The notes: generated from the sequence alone by a model not told the origin. DNA of 64,000 nucleotides from Papiliotrema nemorosa (GCA_032158125.1 JASKOT010000012.1:124001-188000), one strand, 5' to 3'; shown: positions 11,301-23,296, counted from the stretch's first letter. Numbers and translations are program-made.

Positions 11301-14300
11301 GTCGACAACTTTGTGGCTGGTCGAAAGGGCTACGGAGAGGTTGCATATTTGGAGCCTGTCGATATGACAGGCATCGACCTGAGTCAGCTTCTCGGCGGGG
11401 TCATTGAATTTGGAGACCAGAACATTTCGGTTTACCCTCCTGGATGTCCTGTTCCCAAAGCGAAGCACGGAGAAGGGTGCAACCAGCCCGCTCGAGTTCA
11501 ATTGGAGAATTGCTATGCTGTCGATCGAGCAACCAAGCAGCCCATTCGCGATGCGAATGATCCCAAGCATCAGCGCTTCTTGCAGAGGATCAAGAGCGTC
11601 GCTGCGCAAAAGTTCATCAGCTATACGGCGGATGGAGGCGTGTGGGTCTTTGAAGTGGAGCATTTCAGTCGATATGGCCTTCCCCCGGATACCGATAGCG
11701 AAAGCGAAGAGGAGTATGATGCGGAGCAGGACGATCATGATGAATCGGAAGCCGCCTCTACTTCAGACGATCAGGTTTCGGACGAGGATTTCGAGCCGCC
11801 CACACGAGGATTGCACGAGGGCAGTGATTCAGACGGCGACGAGTCCGAAGAAGGTTCGGGATCGTCCTCTTTTGGACAGACCGAGGTATCTTCCAATGTC
11901 TCGGAACAGCTCGAAGGCTGGGCTACAGCTGTTCCCACCGCTCCAAAACTCAATAAGCAAGGCTGGTTGAAGGTTCAGGAGATGCAGTCGGATTTCTTTG
12001 GCGGTGTACCACTTCCTTCTCGAGGTGTAATTGACAAGAAACAAGAGGTCGAGGCGATACAACGGGTCAAGAGACATCTCGAGGAGAAGGGTTTTGAGTT
12101 TGCCGAAGAGGAAGAAGTCATGCTTGATGAACAGAGGGCCGTCAAGGTGAGCCACGTCTTAAGACTGTTATATCTGAGTCTAGCTCATTCTCAGCGTACC
12201 TCTTTCGGCGAACAAGTTGCAAGCCCTAAAATCTCGAGGATGCCGAGAAAGTATGCAAGAGTCGCTCTCGGGGAGAGTCTGCAGTCGGGGAAGGAGGGAG
12301 TGAGATTGGATGCTGGTCTGGCATTGGGTCGATCCTTCAGGTGCTCGTGGGGACCAAACGGAGAGTTGGTACACTTTGGGAAGATTTGCAAACCGTCAAT
12401 GTCTTTGTGAGCCACTGCCGTTACATTCCTCAAGAGGATGAGCTGATTCTAGTACACCTGAATCGACAGCTTCGGTGATCATCGAAAACATCGACCTTTT
12501 GGCGGAAGCAAAGCCAGTCGAGTCGGCTCGAGCCAAGCGATTGATTGACCTTCATCTGACAAGAACAGACGTGGAACTCTTTGACGGTGTGCCGACAGCC
12601 CGCCTCGACACATCCATACGGTTCGCCGATTTTGCCAGATTATTCGAGAACGGTGATCGATCTCACGAGGCGAACATTTGGCGACTCGGCGTGGCGTTGT
12701 TTGACGAGGTCGAACTAAAATTACCGCCAGGGTCTGACGACGATCTGATCATTCGCATCGCGGAAATACGACGCAAACTCGCCCTGTCGAAATGGCTCGA
12801 GAATGCCGTGGTGCCGCTTGTCGATCATGACCTGGTCTCGGCGAACGGTACTCCCGAGAAGATATTCACGTTACTCTCGGGAAATCAAATCGATCGTGCC
12901 GTGCAAGCGGCTATCGACGGAAACGACATGCGTCTATCAACCCTGGTCGCGCAGGTAGGAGGATCGGAGGTGTTCAGGGAGGAAGTCCTTCGTCAATTGG
13001 AGGATTGGCAAAAGTACAAGGTCAACCCACTTCTCTCTTCTGCTTATCGTCGACTGTACGCTCTGCTTGCGGGTATCATGGACGTGTCACCCGGTGATCC
13101 CACTCGAGGTTCTGATCATTGCGCGGATGTCATTATTTCGTCTGAACTCGACTGGAAGAGGGCTTTCGGTTTACGGCTATGGTTTGGTAATCCGTTTGAT
13201 CACACAGTTACCGATGTCCTCTCCACCTATACCACCGATCTGAAGTCCCGACACAAGCCGGCCACCCCTCTGCCAGCGTACGCCGAGAAGCCGACTCAGC
13301 TCGCAAAGCAGTGGATCATGAGCAGTCAGCCAACGGATATTCTGTATGGCATGATCAAGCTCTACTCGGATGTAACGATCTCGCTCGACGATGTCCTTCG
13401 CGCTAGAGATTGCTCAGCATCGCCATTGGACGCGAGACTACAGTGGCACCTGTACATGCTGCTTGCTCAAGCTCTCCACAAACGAGACTTTGCCGATCGA
13501 TACGAAGGACTCAGCTCGGTGGCCGATGGTATCACTGCTGCGTACGCCGCGCAGCTGGAAGAAGAGGGCGATTGGACACGCGCAGCATTCATCCTCGCCC
13601 ATCTCGAGACCGCCGAGGGGAGATACAATGCCATCAAAGCCTTACTGCTGCGACATCCCGAATCGACCGCATCGGAGGAGGCATTCCTGTTGGATAGAGT
13701 GGCCATCCCCGAGACATGGCTGCACGAGTCTCGAGCTGCGGCCTTTGCGTCTCGAGACGACGCGTACGAGCAGTATCACTCACTCATTCGAGCAGAGCTG
13801 TTTGATTCGGCTCATCGAGTGCTGCTTGACAAGTTGGCAATCGAGCCAATTATCCGAGGTGACTGGGCTTTATTGCGCAGGCTATGCGAAAAGTTGGCCT
13901 CTTCCGAGCCGGAAGGATGGGAGTACGGAGGAAAGGTGAGTATCTTCTGTCCTCAGTGATGCGTTGGCTGAGTTCATCAGCTCTTCCTCGACTTTCTCGA
14001 TCTCACGCAAGAGCTGCCGTACTTGCTCCAGCAAACTCTGCGCGACTCTTTCACCAACGCCGCGGACAATCATCGGGTCGAATCTCTCGAGAGGTCACTT
14101 GGACGTGTCACTCAGCTCTTGCCTGCTTTGTTCCCAAACAAGGACGATCCTCGACAAGCTGCTGCATTGGGTGACATGCTGTCAACCCTTGCATCGCTGG
14201 ATGCCGACATTAACAAGCAAGCTCCACGAGGGGGTGTTGTGGGCGCGCTGGTACCGGGAGACAGGTTGCAGTTGTTGCAACAAGTTGCTTGGCAGCGCTT

Positions 14301-14337
14301 TGACAAGGCGGTGGATCAATTGGCTCAGATGGCTTGA
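8387..14337 (+). CDS. NUP145: Nucleoporin NUP98-NUP96 precursor (Nup145 type)
   Basis: Exons 8387-8507, 8554-8748, 8843-9883, 9928-12146, 12195-12406, 12453-13935, 13981-14337; 1,875 aa. The N-terminal 700 residues are GLFG/FG repeats forming the permeability barrier of the nuclear pore. A GLEBS-like helix (FEELRWMDYQQGRK, near 9215-9260) should bind Gle2/Rae1. The NUP98 autoproteolytic domain ends in HFSRYG, and the cut between F1032 and S1033 releases two proteins. The second is NUP96/Nup145C, a helical Y-complex scaffold running to the end. An acidic Ser-rich stretch follows the cut site. The 48-nt intron at 12147-12194 is in frame with no stop, so retention would insert 16 residues. Fusion of both halves with self-cleavage is the ancestral state. 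Confidence 0.95.
11661..11669 (+). other. HFS autoproteolysis site of the NUP98-96 precursor
   Basis: Codons for His-Phe-Ser followed by RYG. In this family the Ser hydroxyl attacks the Phe-Ser bond and splits NUP98 from NUP96. All three residues are intact, so self-cleavage is expected. Confidence 0.9.
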
Positions 14338-14553
14338 GCGTCAGAGGCGGGTAGTGTCACGCAGGGAAAGGATGAAGAGTGGGATGTGGAGATGATGATA
14401 CAGGTAGAATTCACGTAGATCCATAGTGTACGTAGCATTATTATAGTCGCGGCTGTCTCTGGTATACGCGAAACGTCAGAATGACAGTGAAGAAGCAATG
14501 CATGGATGAATATGAATCAGGTTGAAGGTCGCTCGACATGACAGGTCTAGAAT

Positions 14554-15552
14554 CTATCGATGTATCCTGTTCAAAAGGCGGAACACGCCCAGAGCGCTGA
14601 GCGTAGCGACAATGTACAAGGTGACTCTGCCGGGGAGGTCCATGGCTGTCAAGAAGGGATACGGGAAAGCCCCATTGATCTTGGCGCAATGCTCTACCCA
14701 GATGGAATAGGCCGTACCGAAGGATACAGCTAGGAATGTTGCGCCATACGTCGATTGAGGAGCTTTAAACTTTTTCTCCAGGAACATGAAATCTGGCGAG
14801 TCAGCTTGTCCAGAGGAAATGTGAGGGAAGAATGTGTGCGGGGGAGACGTACCGAAGAGTAGGACTATCGCGGGGAGAGCGTGCATAGAGAGGTCCATCC
14901 AGAGTGGGATCCTGAATAGTGCGGCGGGAGATTCGGACGACGGTTCAGGTCCTGTAGTATCCGCTTTGGGGGGTAACATCAAGGTAGGCGCGAACAACAC
15001 CAATGGCCACTGGAGGTCAATCTGAGTATCCTGCGAACCCTGCTAAGGAGAGAGATAGGCGAGATAGGATAAAGGGAGTGGGACTGACGTAGATGGAAGA
15101 AATGACAATTTCCACGGGCATCGCGAATAACATGAGAGTCCGTTTCAACGTTCGGAGGACCGGGATCAGCGCAAATATGGGTGAAAGAGTGTAGACGAAC
15201 TGGTCACGGCGGGTAGGAGGTCGCTTGCAGCTGCGAGAATCATCGTAATGCCAGAAGCCAACAATCTGCGTGTCAACCACCCTCCACCCGGCTGCTTTGC
15301 TGAGTGTCTTACCCTAAGATCGTCAAGAATTGCCAAAATCCACCATACTGCCATGAGCACCTTACATGCCGCATTGATCTGTGGTTGACTCACCTGAGGA
15401 GCGACATGAGCTCCGAATGCGAGATTGTTCAGAGCTAAAAACCCATTGATCATCACTGCCACGCTGAGCGTGTGCAACACAAAAGGTCCTCCTCGAGAAT
15501 TCGTGTCCTCCACGCGTTGACTCTTCGGCGGAGTACGGAGCTGTCTCGACAT
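14554..15552 (-). CDS. FAR-17a/AIG1-like membrane hydrolase, with an apparent frameshift
   Basis: Multi-spanning membrane protein of the family of human AIG1/ADTRP, which hydrolyse fatty-acid esters of hydroxy fatty acids using Thr and His. Visible pieces in order: MSRQLRTPPKS, TM1 (LHTLSVAVMINGFLALNNLAFG), TM2 (GGFWQFLTILGLLASG) holding the likely catalytic Thr, a loop, LMLFAMPVEIVISSIY, WPLVLFAPTLMLPP, IPLWMDLSMHALPAIVLLF with the likely catalytic His, and the C-terminal YGATFLAVSFG and VEHCAKINGAFPYPFL. Introns are clear elsewhere (for example GTACGT in the IVLLF-DFMF junction). Between TM2 (ending SDLLPA) and LSPIFALIPVL, near 15195-15225, the frame must change with no usable intron. This is either a real lesion or a one-base sequence error. 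Confidence 0.8.
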
Positions 15553-15826
15553 GCTGTTAGGTAGTCTAGGGGTCTATACTGATCTAGATTCTTGGTAGGT
15601 GAGGTGTAGATGTAGATGTATCTTGAGTTTTGAATCTTTTGTGTCGTTCGATCTCGAGTAGACTGCGTCATTCGAATCGCCGGATAAATCGGAATACACG
15701 TGGGAGAGAACTCCGGATAAACCGGGACAATCGGCAATGACCAGCAACACCCCATAACCCACAACTCACTAGAGTTACTCGTAACATCACTCGCATCGTC
15801 TGCTCTTCTTCTTAACCCGCTGCAGC

Positions 15827-16361
15827 ATGACCAACATCTCCTACTACCTCGTCCCGCTCATCTGGTTTCAAGCACCCTACGCCTCTTCCCGAGGCGCTTT
15901 GATGCGGTTGAAAGCAGACAACAATATAAACCCCCGATTGGCCCTTGACGCTCTCGAGAAATCAGGCAAATATTCCCCTAGGCTCATTGCGAAATTGAGG
16001 AGGAGAGAAAGCTGCGAGAAGAATGTATGGGAAGGAATGGCTCTGATCTTGGCGGCTATCGTAGCGGGCAACACGGCTGGTTTGAGCGATAAATGGATGA
16101 ACACCATTTCCTTGGGGTACTTTGTGATCAGGATCGCTTACAGTGAGTAAAACCTCGCAGAGTGAGGGCTATCTGCTAAAGGTAGTCTGGGCGTATATCA
16201 AGATTGACACCAAACCCGCTTCATTTATTCGAAGTGTGCTTTGGTGGGCTGGCAACTGTGAGTCGACGACGTGACCGGCATATGTCTTGCTTATCGTAGT
16301 CTGCTCTTTCAGCACTTTCGTCAAGGCCGGGATGGTTCTCAACAAGGCTCGAAGCTTGTAG
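15827..16361 (+). CDS. MAPEG-family membrane protein
   Basis: Exons 15827-16142, 16186-16257, 16300-16361, giving 149 aa. The start is MTNISYYLVPLIWFQAPY. Four hydrophobic helices can be counted: the N-terminal one, the ALILAAIVAGNTAG span, one ending GYFVIRIAYI, and a last one around FIRSVLWWAGNFCSF. The basic loop with KLRRRESCEKN between the first two helices and the RIAYI-W motif are usual for membrane-associated proteins in eicosanoid and glutathione metabolism. Fungal members are poorly characterised; a glutathione-dependent detoxifying role is inference. Its end faces the GEN1 stop 153 nt away. Confidence 0.82.
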
Positions 16362-16514
16362 TATGTACAATGCAGCTTTGAGCTATATATGCGTGTCAAG
16401 AGCTATCGTAAAAAGTGTGTCGTGTAATCACCGCTACAGCGAAGGTCATGGTGTCATTACTGCCCTCCGTCAAAGTATCACAGTCGTCATCTTCAATATC
16501 CCCTCGCCCCCTCA

Positions 16515-19205
16515 TCAAACCGTCGCTCTCGTCCTTGTCCCCGTGATGTCAATCTCAATCTCGTCGTCCGTCTCGCTCAATACCATATAATACGCCTCGA
16601 CCGCCTGCTGTTTCTTTGGCGATCTCTTCACGGATTTCGGCGTCGAGACCTTTGCCCTTTGACTCGAAGGGCCCAAAATAGGCAACTCTAGTCGGGTCTG
16701 CCTGCTTTGGGATGAAGCGGGTTGAGACAGCGGCGGCGTCGCCGCTCTCGACTTCTTCTTTGGCGATCGTGGGGCTCGATGTAAAGATGGTGAGTCCTCT
16801 GTATTCATCGTGGTCGGTGCAAGTACTTTTGAGACTCGGCTAGCCTTGGGCGTTTCATCGTCACTAGAGCACAGATTGATCACCTCGACGGTTTCTTTCG
16901 ACGGCGCTCGCGCGCTCTTTGAGGAAATTCGGCCATTCTGAGATGCCGTTTTGGCTGCGGAAGTGGCGCGTGTGACCCGTCTAACCCGCGTGGTTTTTGA
17001 TATCGGTATCGATGCAGGTGGAGGAGACAGAGAGTCGGAAGCAATGCTAGACAAAGAAGATGTGGGATGATGTCGAGTCCTTCGAGCTTCCCTCCTAGCG
17101 GTGTCATCCTCGACTGGCTCAACAACCTCAATGTCCGACTCGGACTCTGGTATCGGCGAGCTCGTGCTCGATCGACGATTTATCTGTGTCGTTTTGTTCG
17201 ATATCGGTCGCTGTGTGAAAAAGGCATCAAAGGCCCGAGGGTTCATGCCGTCGACAGAAGCACCCAATGACTTCTTTCCCTTCGCCAGAGCTGAGCAAGG
17301 TGCCTTTGCCAACTTGGCTTCTTTCTTCCTCTTCAATTCCTCCTTTCTCCTAAGCTCCGCTTCGTATGCGTCGACCAAATCAGGCCAAGCTGCTTGTACC
17401 AGGTAATCTGCTATCCAGACCCGTTGTTCCTGCTTCAGCTCGGCGACTGTACTCGTAGCGGAATCCTTGTCGACTAGCCCTAGCTCTTTCCGCATTGCCA
17501 GGTCGAGATCTTTGGGGTCGACCCGGTGTCCGGACATAGCGCCACGGGTCCGATGCGAGTAGGGCATGTGTTCGAAAGATATTCGGTACTCCATCATGGT
17601 AGGATCGCTAGGATCTTCTCGTGTGTTGTGTATCCGGATGATGTGATCTGGTGTCGCACCTGAAGCATCCCTCTTTGGAGATTTCGCACCAGGGCGGATT
17701 TCCGGAAAAAAGGAGTCGATCCGCGAGTCTGACGCCGTTTGCGATTGAGCGGTAGCGGGTGGATCGATTGGCGACTGTGATACCCTCCTTGTACGCCTTG
17801 CTTGTCGTCGCATCGTCTCCCTCGCATGATTCATAAGCTCTGTCCCGTACACTCCCACACTTTCTCCCGCAAATTTCTTCACCACAAGATCCTTCGTGCC
17901 CCATTCAAAATATTTCTCGCAAGCCCTCGCAAGACCCTCCATATCGCCTCTTCCTTCGTTTCTAGCTTTCCCTCGACGTATGCTCCTCTCCCCCTGTCCG
18001 AAACCTGGCCAGCCTTTCTTCAGATCGGCGAGGGGTGAGGTAGAAGGTGTAAGGTATGCGTCAAGCGCTACTTTTGGGAAGACGAGTGCTGGATTCACCT
18101 CTGCGAGTTTTGTAGCTCGCGCCACGAACCTTTGACCTAGATGCCCAGTCGAATTGGATTTCAGTTCTTCAATGATACGGGCGTGGGTGGTACGCTTCGC
18201 GGCGTCAAAGGCCTCGCGATCGGTCTCGTAGAGTTTCAGTATGTCTCCGAAGCCAGCATGCGCGAGCGCGTGCGCGATAGTCGGCCCTGAGGGTCAACGC
18301 TAGTGACCAACGCTAGTGACCAACGCTTGAAATGTGCACCTACCAAACTGTTCCAGACCTTCCGGGACATAGTCGCCTCCTGCCAGAAGCGCTATGAACA
18401 CCATGGCCATCCGGCAATCCTCTTCACTGACTAGACTCGTCCCTCCTTCCTTGCTCGTCATCATCTCGTGGATCGATTTGATCCTATACACATCGTATTG
18501 CTTCCCATCAGTCTTCCCAGCGTTGCCAGTCAAGGTGGGCGAGTTGCTAACATCAACGGGGAAATCGATGCAACGGTATTTACTCACTTTCGGATGAGAC
18601 ACGTAGCACCAAAGAGTAGCGTATCCACATCGTCTGACAAAACCGCATCGATCTTCCCCTGCCTATTCATGACCGCCAGCTCGGCTTCCGCTTCCCCGGG
18701 GGCCTACTGATCAGCTCATGCGCAGCCTGATGAAAACGGATGCTGACATTCCACCATTCCAGCCCGCACTCATCCAAGAGCTCCTTGAACAATCGACTCC
18801 TCGAATCGCTCACTCCAAACGCCCCGCCAATCTTCTGATTCCTCTTGAACGAGGGTTTATCAGGTCCATCAAACACGAATACCGGCAAGACCGGTTGTTG
18901 TAACAGTGAAGTAATCTTGAAGAATATCGTACGTAGAAAAGGGTTCTCTCCGGAAGTTGGTACTTGAGCGTGGAATATCCATATTCTTTCTGATCAGCTC
19001 GTATCGCGCAGGTGAGGGGGTGCACGAACGATGCGTCTATGCCGATCGTTAGGGCTCGTAGGTTGTTTTTGTTTGCTAGTACTGCTTCTTTCGCCAAGAA
19101 AGATAATGAATGACGGGTCGCTGCTGGTCGCAGGATCTACGACGTCAGCTATGGCCGAGCTCCTGTATGCAGTGAACGCACATCCCACAGACCTGGGACA
19201 CCCAT
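16515..19205 (-). CDS. GEN1: Holliday-junction resolvase GEN1/YEN1 (XPG/FEN1 family)
   Basis: Structure-specific nuclease that cuts four-way DNA junctions in recombination repair. The start at 19205 gives the essential MGVPGLWD N-terminus, followed by an intron and ILRPAATRHSL. After the next intron comes GIDAS|IWIFHAQVP, then FVFDGPDKPSFKRNQ. The XPG-I block APGEAEAELAVMN and LSDDVDTLLFGAT carries the acidic metal-binding residues. A helix-two-turn-helix with LLAGGDYVPEGLEQFGPT follows (18290-18600). The long final exon (16515 to about 18289) holds the rest of the catalytic domain, then a basic, Ser-rich, disordered tail with PKKKSR and SPKKQ runs. Total about 830 aa. The tail is a probable site for cell-cycle phosphorylation and nuclear import, by analogy with Yen1. 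Confidence 0.9.
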
Positions 19206-19657
19206 GATTTATACGCAAGAAAAGTTACAAACACGTCAAGAAGGCGCCGAGAGCGGCTGCTGTACCGGGTCACAGATCCGACAATGCTGTCAAGTCAGAC
19301 TCATGCTGGATCGTCGCTCGTAATTCGTCGGGGTTCGTCGAGCCTCGAGTCAATGTATGGTATAGGGCAGGAAATGTTTTGTTGATCCAGGTGGACAACT
19401 GATGTTCGGCGATCTCCGCCGGCGGATCGCCTGGGTGGAGGTGCAACAAGGGCCGACGGTGAAGAAGGCTAAAGTGATGGCGACGACGGCTATACACAAA
19501 GGTCATTCCAGAACACACCATCGACCACATAGGGCTCAACTCGTCTTGGGTCGTCTTTAAGTTTCTACCCGTGCTCATGCTCAAATCAGGATAGCGATCA
19601 ACAGCCCGTACCCAGGGCATCAACGATTAATCAGCTCGCTCGAGCTCGGCAGTCGCC
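19206..19657. promoter_or_regulatory. Divergent promoter, GEN1 / FYVE-RING ligase
   Basis: About 450 nt between divergent starts. No TATA box was found. It contains the doubtful small minus-strand frame listed separately. Confidence 0.4.
19270..19623 (-). CDS. Doubtful small ORF, 117 codons
   Basis: An open frame with ATG (MMPWVRAVDRYPDL) lying wholly inside the gap between GEN1 and the FYVE-RING gene. The C-terminal half looks protein-like and amphipathic (IAEHQLSTWINKTFPALYHT), and a hydrophobic stretch appears in another frame around 19450-19500, so a short spliced membrane protein is conceivable. It would leave GEN1 only 65 nt of upstream DNA. No family is recognised, and chance is a fair explanation. 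Confidence 0.25.
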   Translation of the reverse strand: MMPWVRAVDRYPDLSMSTGRNLKTTQDELSPMWSMVCSGMTFVYSRRRHHFSLLHRRPLLHLHPGDPPAEIAEHQLSTWINKTFPALYHTLTRGSTNPDELRATIQHESDLTALSDL

Positions 19658-21337
19658 ATGAGCGCCTCTTCGTCGTCGACTGCAGGACCATCGAGGGGCA
19701 TGCCAATTCGTCAGTATACACCCTTCTCGTGATATTCCTGGTACTTGGCGCAAGTCTGACGAATAGTTTCCGGTCCACCTCCCATAACCGAATCAAGCGG
19801 TGAGTCTGCCTCCGACAATGTCCTTCCTTGGCTCATCACAGCCTGCCGACAATGCGCAAAGCAGTTCAATCCTCTATGGAGACGATCGCACGCTTGTGGG
19901 CACTGCGGGTACGAATTCTGTTCTAATTGTATCTCCGATGGTCAAGCTTTGATGCCTCGTCGACCTGGGCAACCGACCTCTTCTGGTCCATTCAGCGCTA
20001 TCAAGGAAGAGCTGGGCATCGGTAAACAGACCGTCGGGAGCGGATACGAAGTTGAGAGTGTGTGTCTACATTGCCTCAGTATGCTTCAAGGTGGGTAGGC
20101 TCCCCATGTCGACGGTGAGGTGGCTGACGAGATAAGTCACTGCTGCGCCGTTGCAGATATTACGGAGTTTACCTCTGAAACGACTGAAAGAGTACAATGC
20201 TGCTTATGATATCCCCTGCGTTGGGCCCAAGGAGAAGGAGGATTTTGTCCAGGCTGTCATGCGTGCTAGGAATCCAGCAACAGGGTGTTTGTCACCCGAA
20301 GCAGAGGTGGGTTGTACTACATTCGTACAGTACTCGCAGAGTAAGGCTGATGAGTAGAGCTACTACCGAAGGAAGTCTGTGCCCAAAAATCAAAGCGCAG
20401 AGAGTAACGGAGATTCAAGCTCGAGCTCCCGAGCAAGCCTCAACACAGGCGCTTCGAGACCTCCTGCGAACAACACAGCCCGTCCACCCCCGCCGAACAA
20501 CTACCGACCACCCCCGCCCAACAATTACCGACCTCCTCCTCCGACACAGAATCAGTACCGGCCCCCACCTCCTCAAAATCAATATAGACCGCCACCTAAT
20601 CACTATCACCGACCGCCTCCCCCTCAGCCTACCCCTGCTCGCCCTACCCCACGTCCTCCTCAGCCCGCACCTCCGAAGGCAGCCCCGACTCCACCTCCTC
20701 CCGTCCCTACCATTCTCTCCCTCGTGAGTCTGCCCAAGAGCTATCTGAGCAGTTTGAGTATCGGTACCCTCAAGGCTATATTATACGAGAACCATGTCAG
20801 GGTCGACTTCAAGCAAGTCTTGGAAAAGTCAGTTGCTGCTGTCTCAAGTATGACCAGCTGATCAGTCAGGCAAGAACTCATCAACCGTGTCGACGAACTG
20901 ATACGTGACGAAAGGAAACGCCTCGAACGACAACGTATAGAAGAAGAACGCGAAGCCGCCGCTGCAAACGGATACGAAGCCAGTAAACCTCCTACACCGC
21001 CAGTAGACGGTGAGGAGGGGACGGATCAAGGGGAAGCAAAGAGAGTCCCCACTGGGCCTATGCCGGAGATAGAGCGAGGTCTGTGTGTGGTATGTCAGGA
21101 TGAGGAAGCGACTCTGGCAGTTGTCGATTGTGGCCATCTCGCCATGTGTGCTCGTGGGTTCTAAAACAGCTCCAGCTCTCTCAGCTGACATAGTAGATTG
21201 CTCCGATCTAATCATGGCGACCAGCCAGGAGTGTCCGCTATGCAGGACAAGGATCGTCACTCCGTACGTTGATCTATCGTCTTTTGCTGAACATCACTCA
21301 TCATAGACAACGATTGATCCGGATCTACCGAGTTTAG
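19658..21337 (+). CDS. FYVE-SAP-RING E3 ubiquitin ligase (RNF34/rififylin-like)
   Basis: Exons 19658-19709, 19767-20090, 20137-20306, 20358-20827, 20870-21153, 21197-21263, 21307-21337; 465 aa. Domains in order: a FYVE-like zinc finger (CRQCAKQF, SHACGHCGYEFCSNC, VCLHCL); a SAP-like helix pair (LRSLPLKRLKEYNAAYDI); a Pro-rich linker with YRPPPP-type repeats (20470-20710); a second helical motif (LPKSYLSSLSIGTLKAILYE); a charged coiled coil (ELIRDERKRLERQRIEEER); and a C-terminal C3HC4 RING (CVVCQDEEA, DCGHLAMC, CPLCRTRI) ending QRLIRIYRV. The same order is found in animal RNF34 and rififylin, which act at endosomal or plasma membranes. The membrane lipid and substrates here are unknown. Confidence 0.85.
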
Positions 21338-21483
21338 TCGTGTACTCCCGACAAGTAGGGCGGGTCCCCAGTCACAGTGCAGTAAGCTTTCGCATCATTG
21401 ACAAATCGTAGATTGTATCTAGATCCCTTACAACGGAATGAATATTATGGGATAGCTATACAGCATACAACGGCTTCCCAGAC

Positions 21484-23296
21484 CTACCACGGTCTCGACC
21501 GATCGACCATTTCAAGGGGACTATCCACCCAGTGTCTCTCTTCATGCTGCAATCGATCTCTGACCGGCTCCACACTCTTACGCCTGGGATACTCCACCCA
21601 GCTCTGTTCGTCCCCTTGTCCACTCTTCTCCCCATTCTGCGCCGTCTCTGTAAAAGACCACCCTCCGAACCGTGCCGAACTCTCGGTAAGGCTTAACGGG
21701 GAGAGATTGGTGTTCCGCTTCACCTCTGTGCCCCTCTGCCTCTCCGTCTCGGCCGTCCCGCCCGATATTCTTCTTTCGGTAGAAGTGGCAGGTTCCCAGA
21801 AACTTCCTTCTTCCTGCCCTGTATCGCTCTCTTCCAGCGTCGTCATTGAGCGTGAGAAAGCTGACCGACCAAGGCTGGAGGAAGATCGACCTCTGTTCTG
21901 TAATGGAATAGGAGGTAGAGCTTGGCCGCGCAGATTTGCAACGGCGATATGGGGAGATGTGATTTGAGGTCCTTTAGCAGTGTCACCTTTTGATGGCGAG
22001 GATTTATTGAAAGTCTTAGGGGGAGTAGGGTCATCGGGACTGGTTGCAAAGGTTGAAATGACTGGTGCACTTGAACCGGGGAACGATAGTCGAGGGGTCC
22101 CAAGGGTATGATATGTCCGCAAAGTCTCTGATAGGGTACCCAACTACTGGTCAGCTGGGGTAACAGGCTGTGAGTCGACTCACCCGTTCCATAATCTCGT
22201 CGACACCCTTTTCCCGCTCCAGAAGCGCTTCTTCTGCCTCTTCTTTTGCTCTAGCTCCAGGCGTTTCTTGTGTCTTCCCAGGTGATTCAGGACTTTTCGT
22301 CCCCCCACTTCCAAACAGCCGATCCGAGTCTCCAGGTGTGCTCCTCTTGCCTGGACTCTTAAGTCCGGAACTGGGTGTCACATTCGTGCCATTCCCTGTA
22401 CTTCTCCCTGGAGTCCCCTCGAAATCTTCCCAACTTCCAGGAGCTACCACGCTCAATTTCTCTAGCGAAAGATGCATTCTTCCAATTTCTTCCTGAACGC
22501 GGAGCACCTGTTCGAGATGCCCCTTGAGAGCTTTGACCATTTCCACGCTGGAAGTAGAAAGGTTGGCATCGAAAATGTCAAATATAGGGGTCCCATCTGT
22601 GATCTGGGTCGCGACTTCTTGGGGACTCTTCTTCGATGGGGGTAAAGGTGACGGAAGGAGTTTTCGAACGTTGTTGGAAGATGTGGTATGGGGTGCAGAC
22701 GCTGTACGGAATATTGGAGGACGTTCTTGGTCGACTCCTCCGTCGGGCGTAGGTGGTTGAGTGGGAGTCACGTCTAATCGATCCATGGGATTCCTGAATG
22801 AGGATACATAGGGGTCATGCACCGATGGAGGGGGCACCAACAATGGTTCGGATCGTTTAGCCATTGGCGGTGGTGGTATGGCCGTGGAAGGCAGCGCCGT
22901 AGTGGACGACCTATCTGGCACCACGATAAAACTCCCCGTCTCGCTATCGTCCTCTTCTCGACGCTTGACTAGACTCGAGGCATCTTTGTCTATCGGATTG
23001 TCCATATCTGTCCGCGCAAAGTCTTTGCGTAAGAGCGGCTTCCGAGACCCACCCGAAGCACCAATAGCAGATTCCGAAAGACCAGTGTACCCTGGATCTT
23101 CATCGACTCGGCTCAAGTGGGCAGGTGTCTCGGGGTACAGTTGAGTTGGAGAAGAGAAGAATGGCTGTGCTGGATCCGGCGACTCTGCTATGGCAGATGC
23201 GTAGATGGGTCCACGGGGTGACAGGGGTGGAGAATGGAGTGGTGGATGGGAAGAAGAGGACGATTTCCTGCGCGCAGTAGCGTAGAACGGCCACAT
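21484..23296 (-). CDS. Uncharacterised Ser/Pro-rich protein with central coiled coil
   Basis: Two exons (22184-23296, 21484-22143; 40-nt intron), 590 aa, starting MWPFYATARRKSSSSS. Most of it is disordered and rich in Ser, Pro and Thr with many SP/TP sites. A central helical stretch (MVKALKGHLEQVLRVQEEIG) and a second charged one (KEEAEEALLEREKGVDEIME) spanning the intron could form a coiled coil. The aromatic N-terminal hydrophobic patch is too short for a membrane anchor. No family is recognised; a signalling or cytoskeletal scaffold under proline-directed kinases is only a guess. It is divergent from CEG1 across 267 nt. Confidence 0.75.

Noticed and set aside
20415..20609. Arg/Val-rich minus-strand frame
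   Set aside because: Antisense of the Pro-rich linker of the FYVE-RING ligase.
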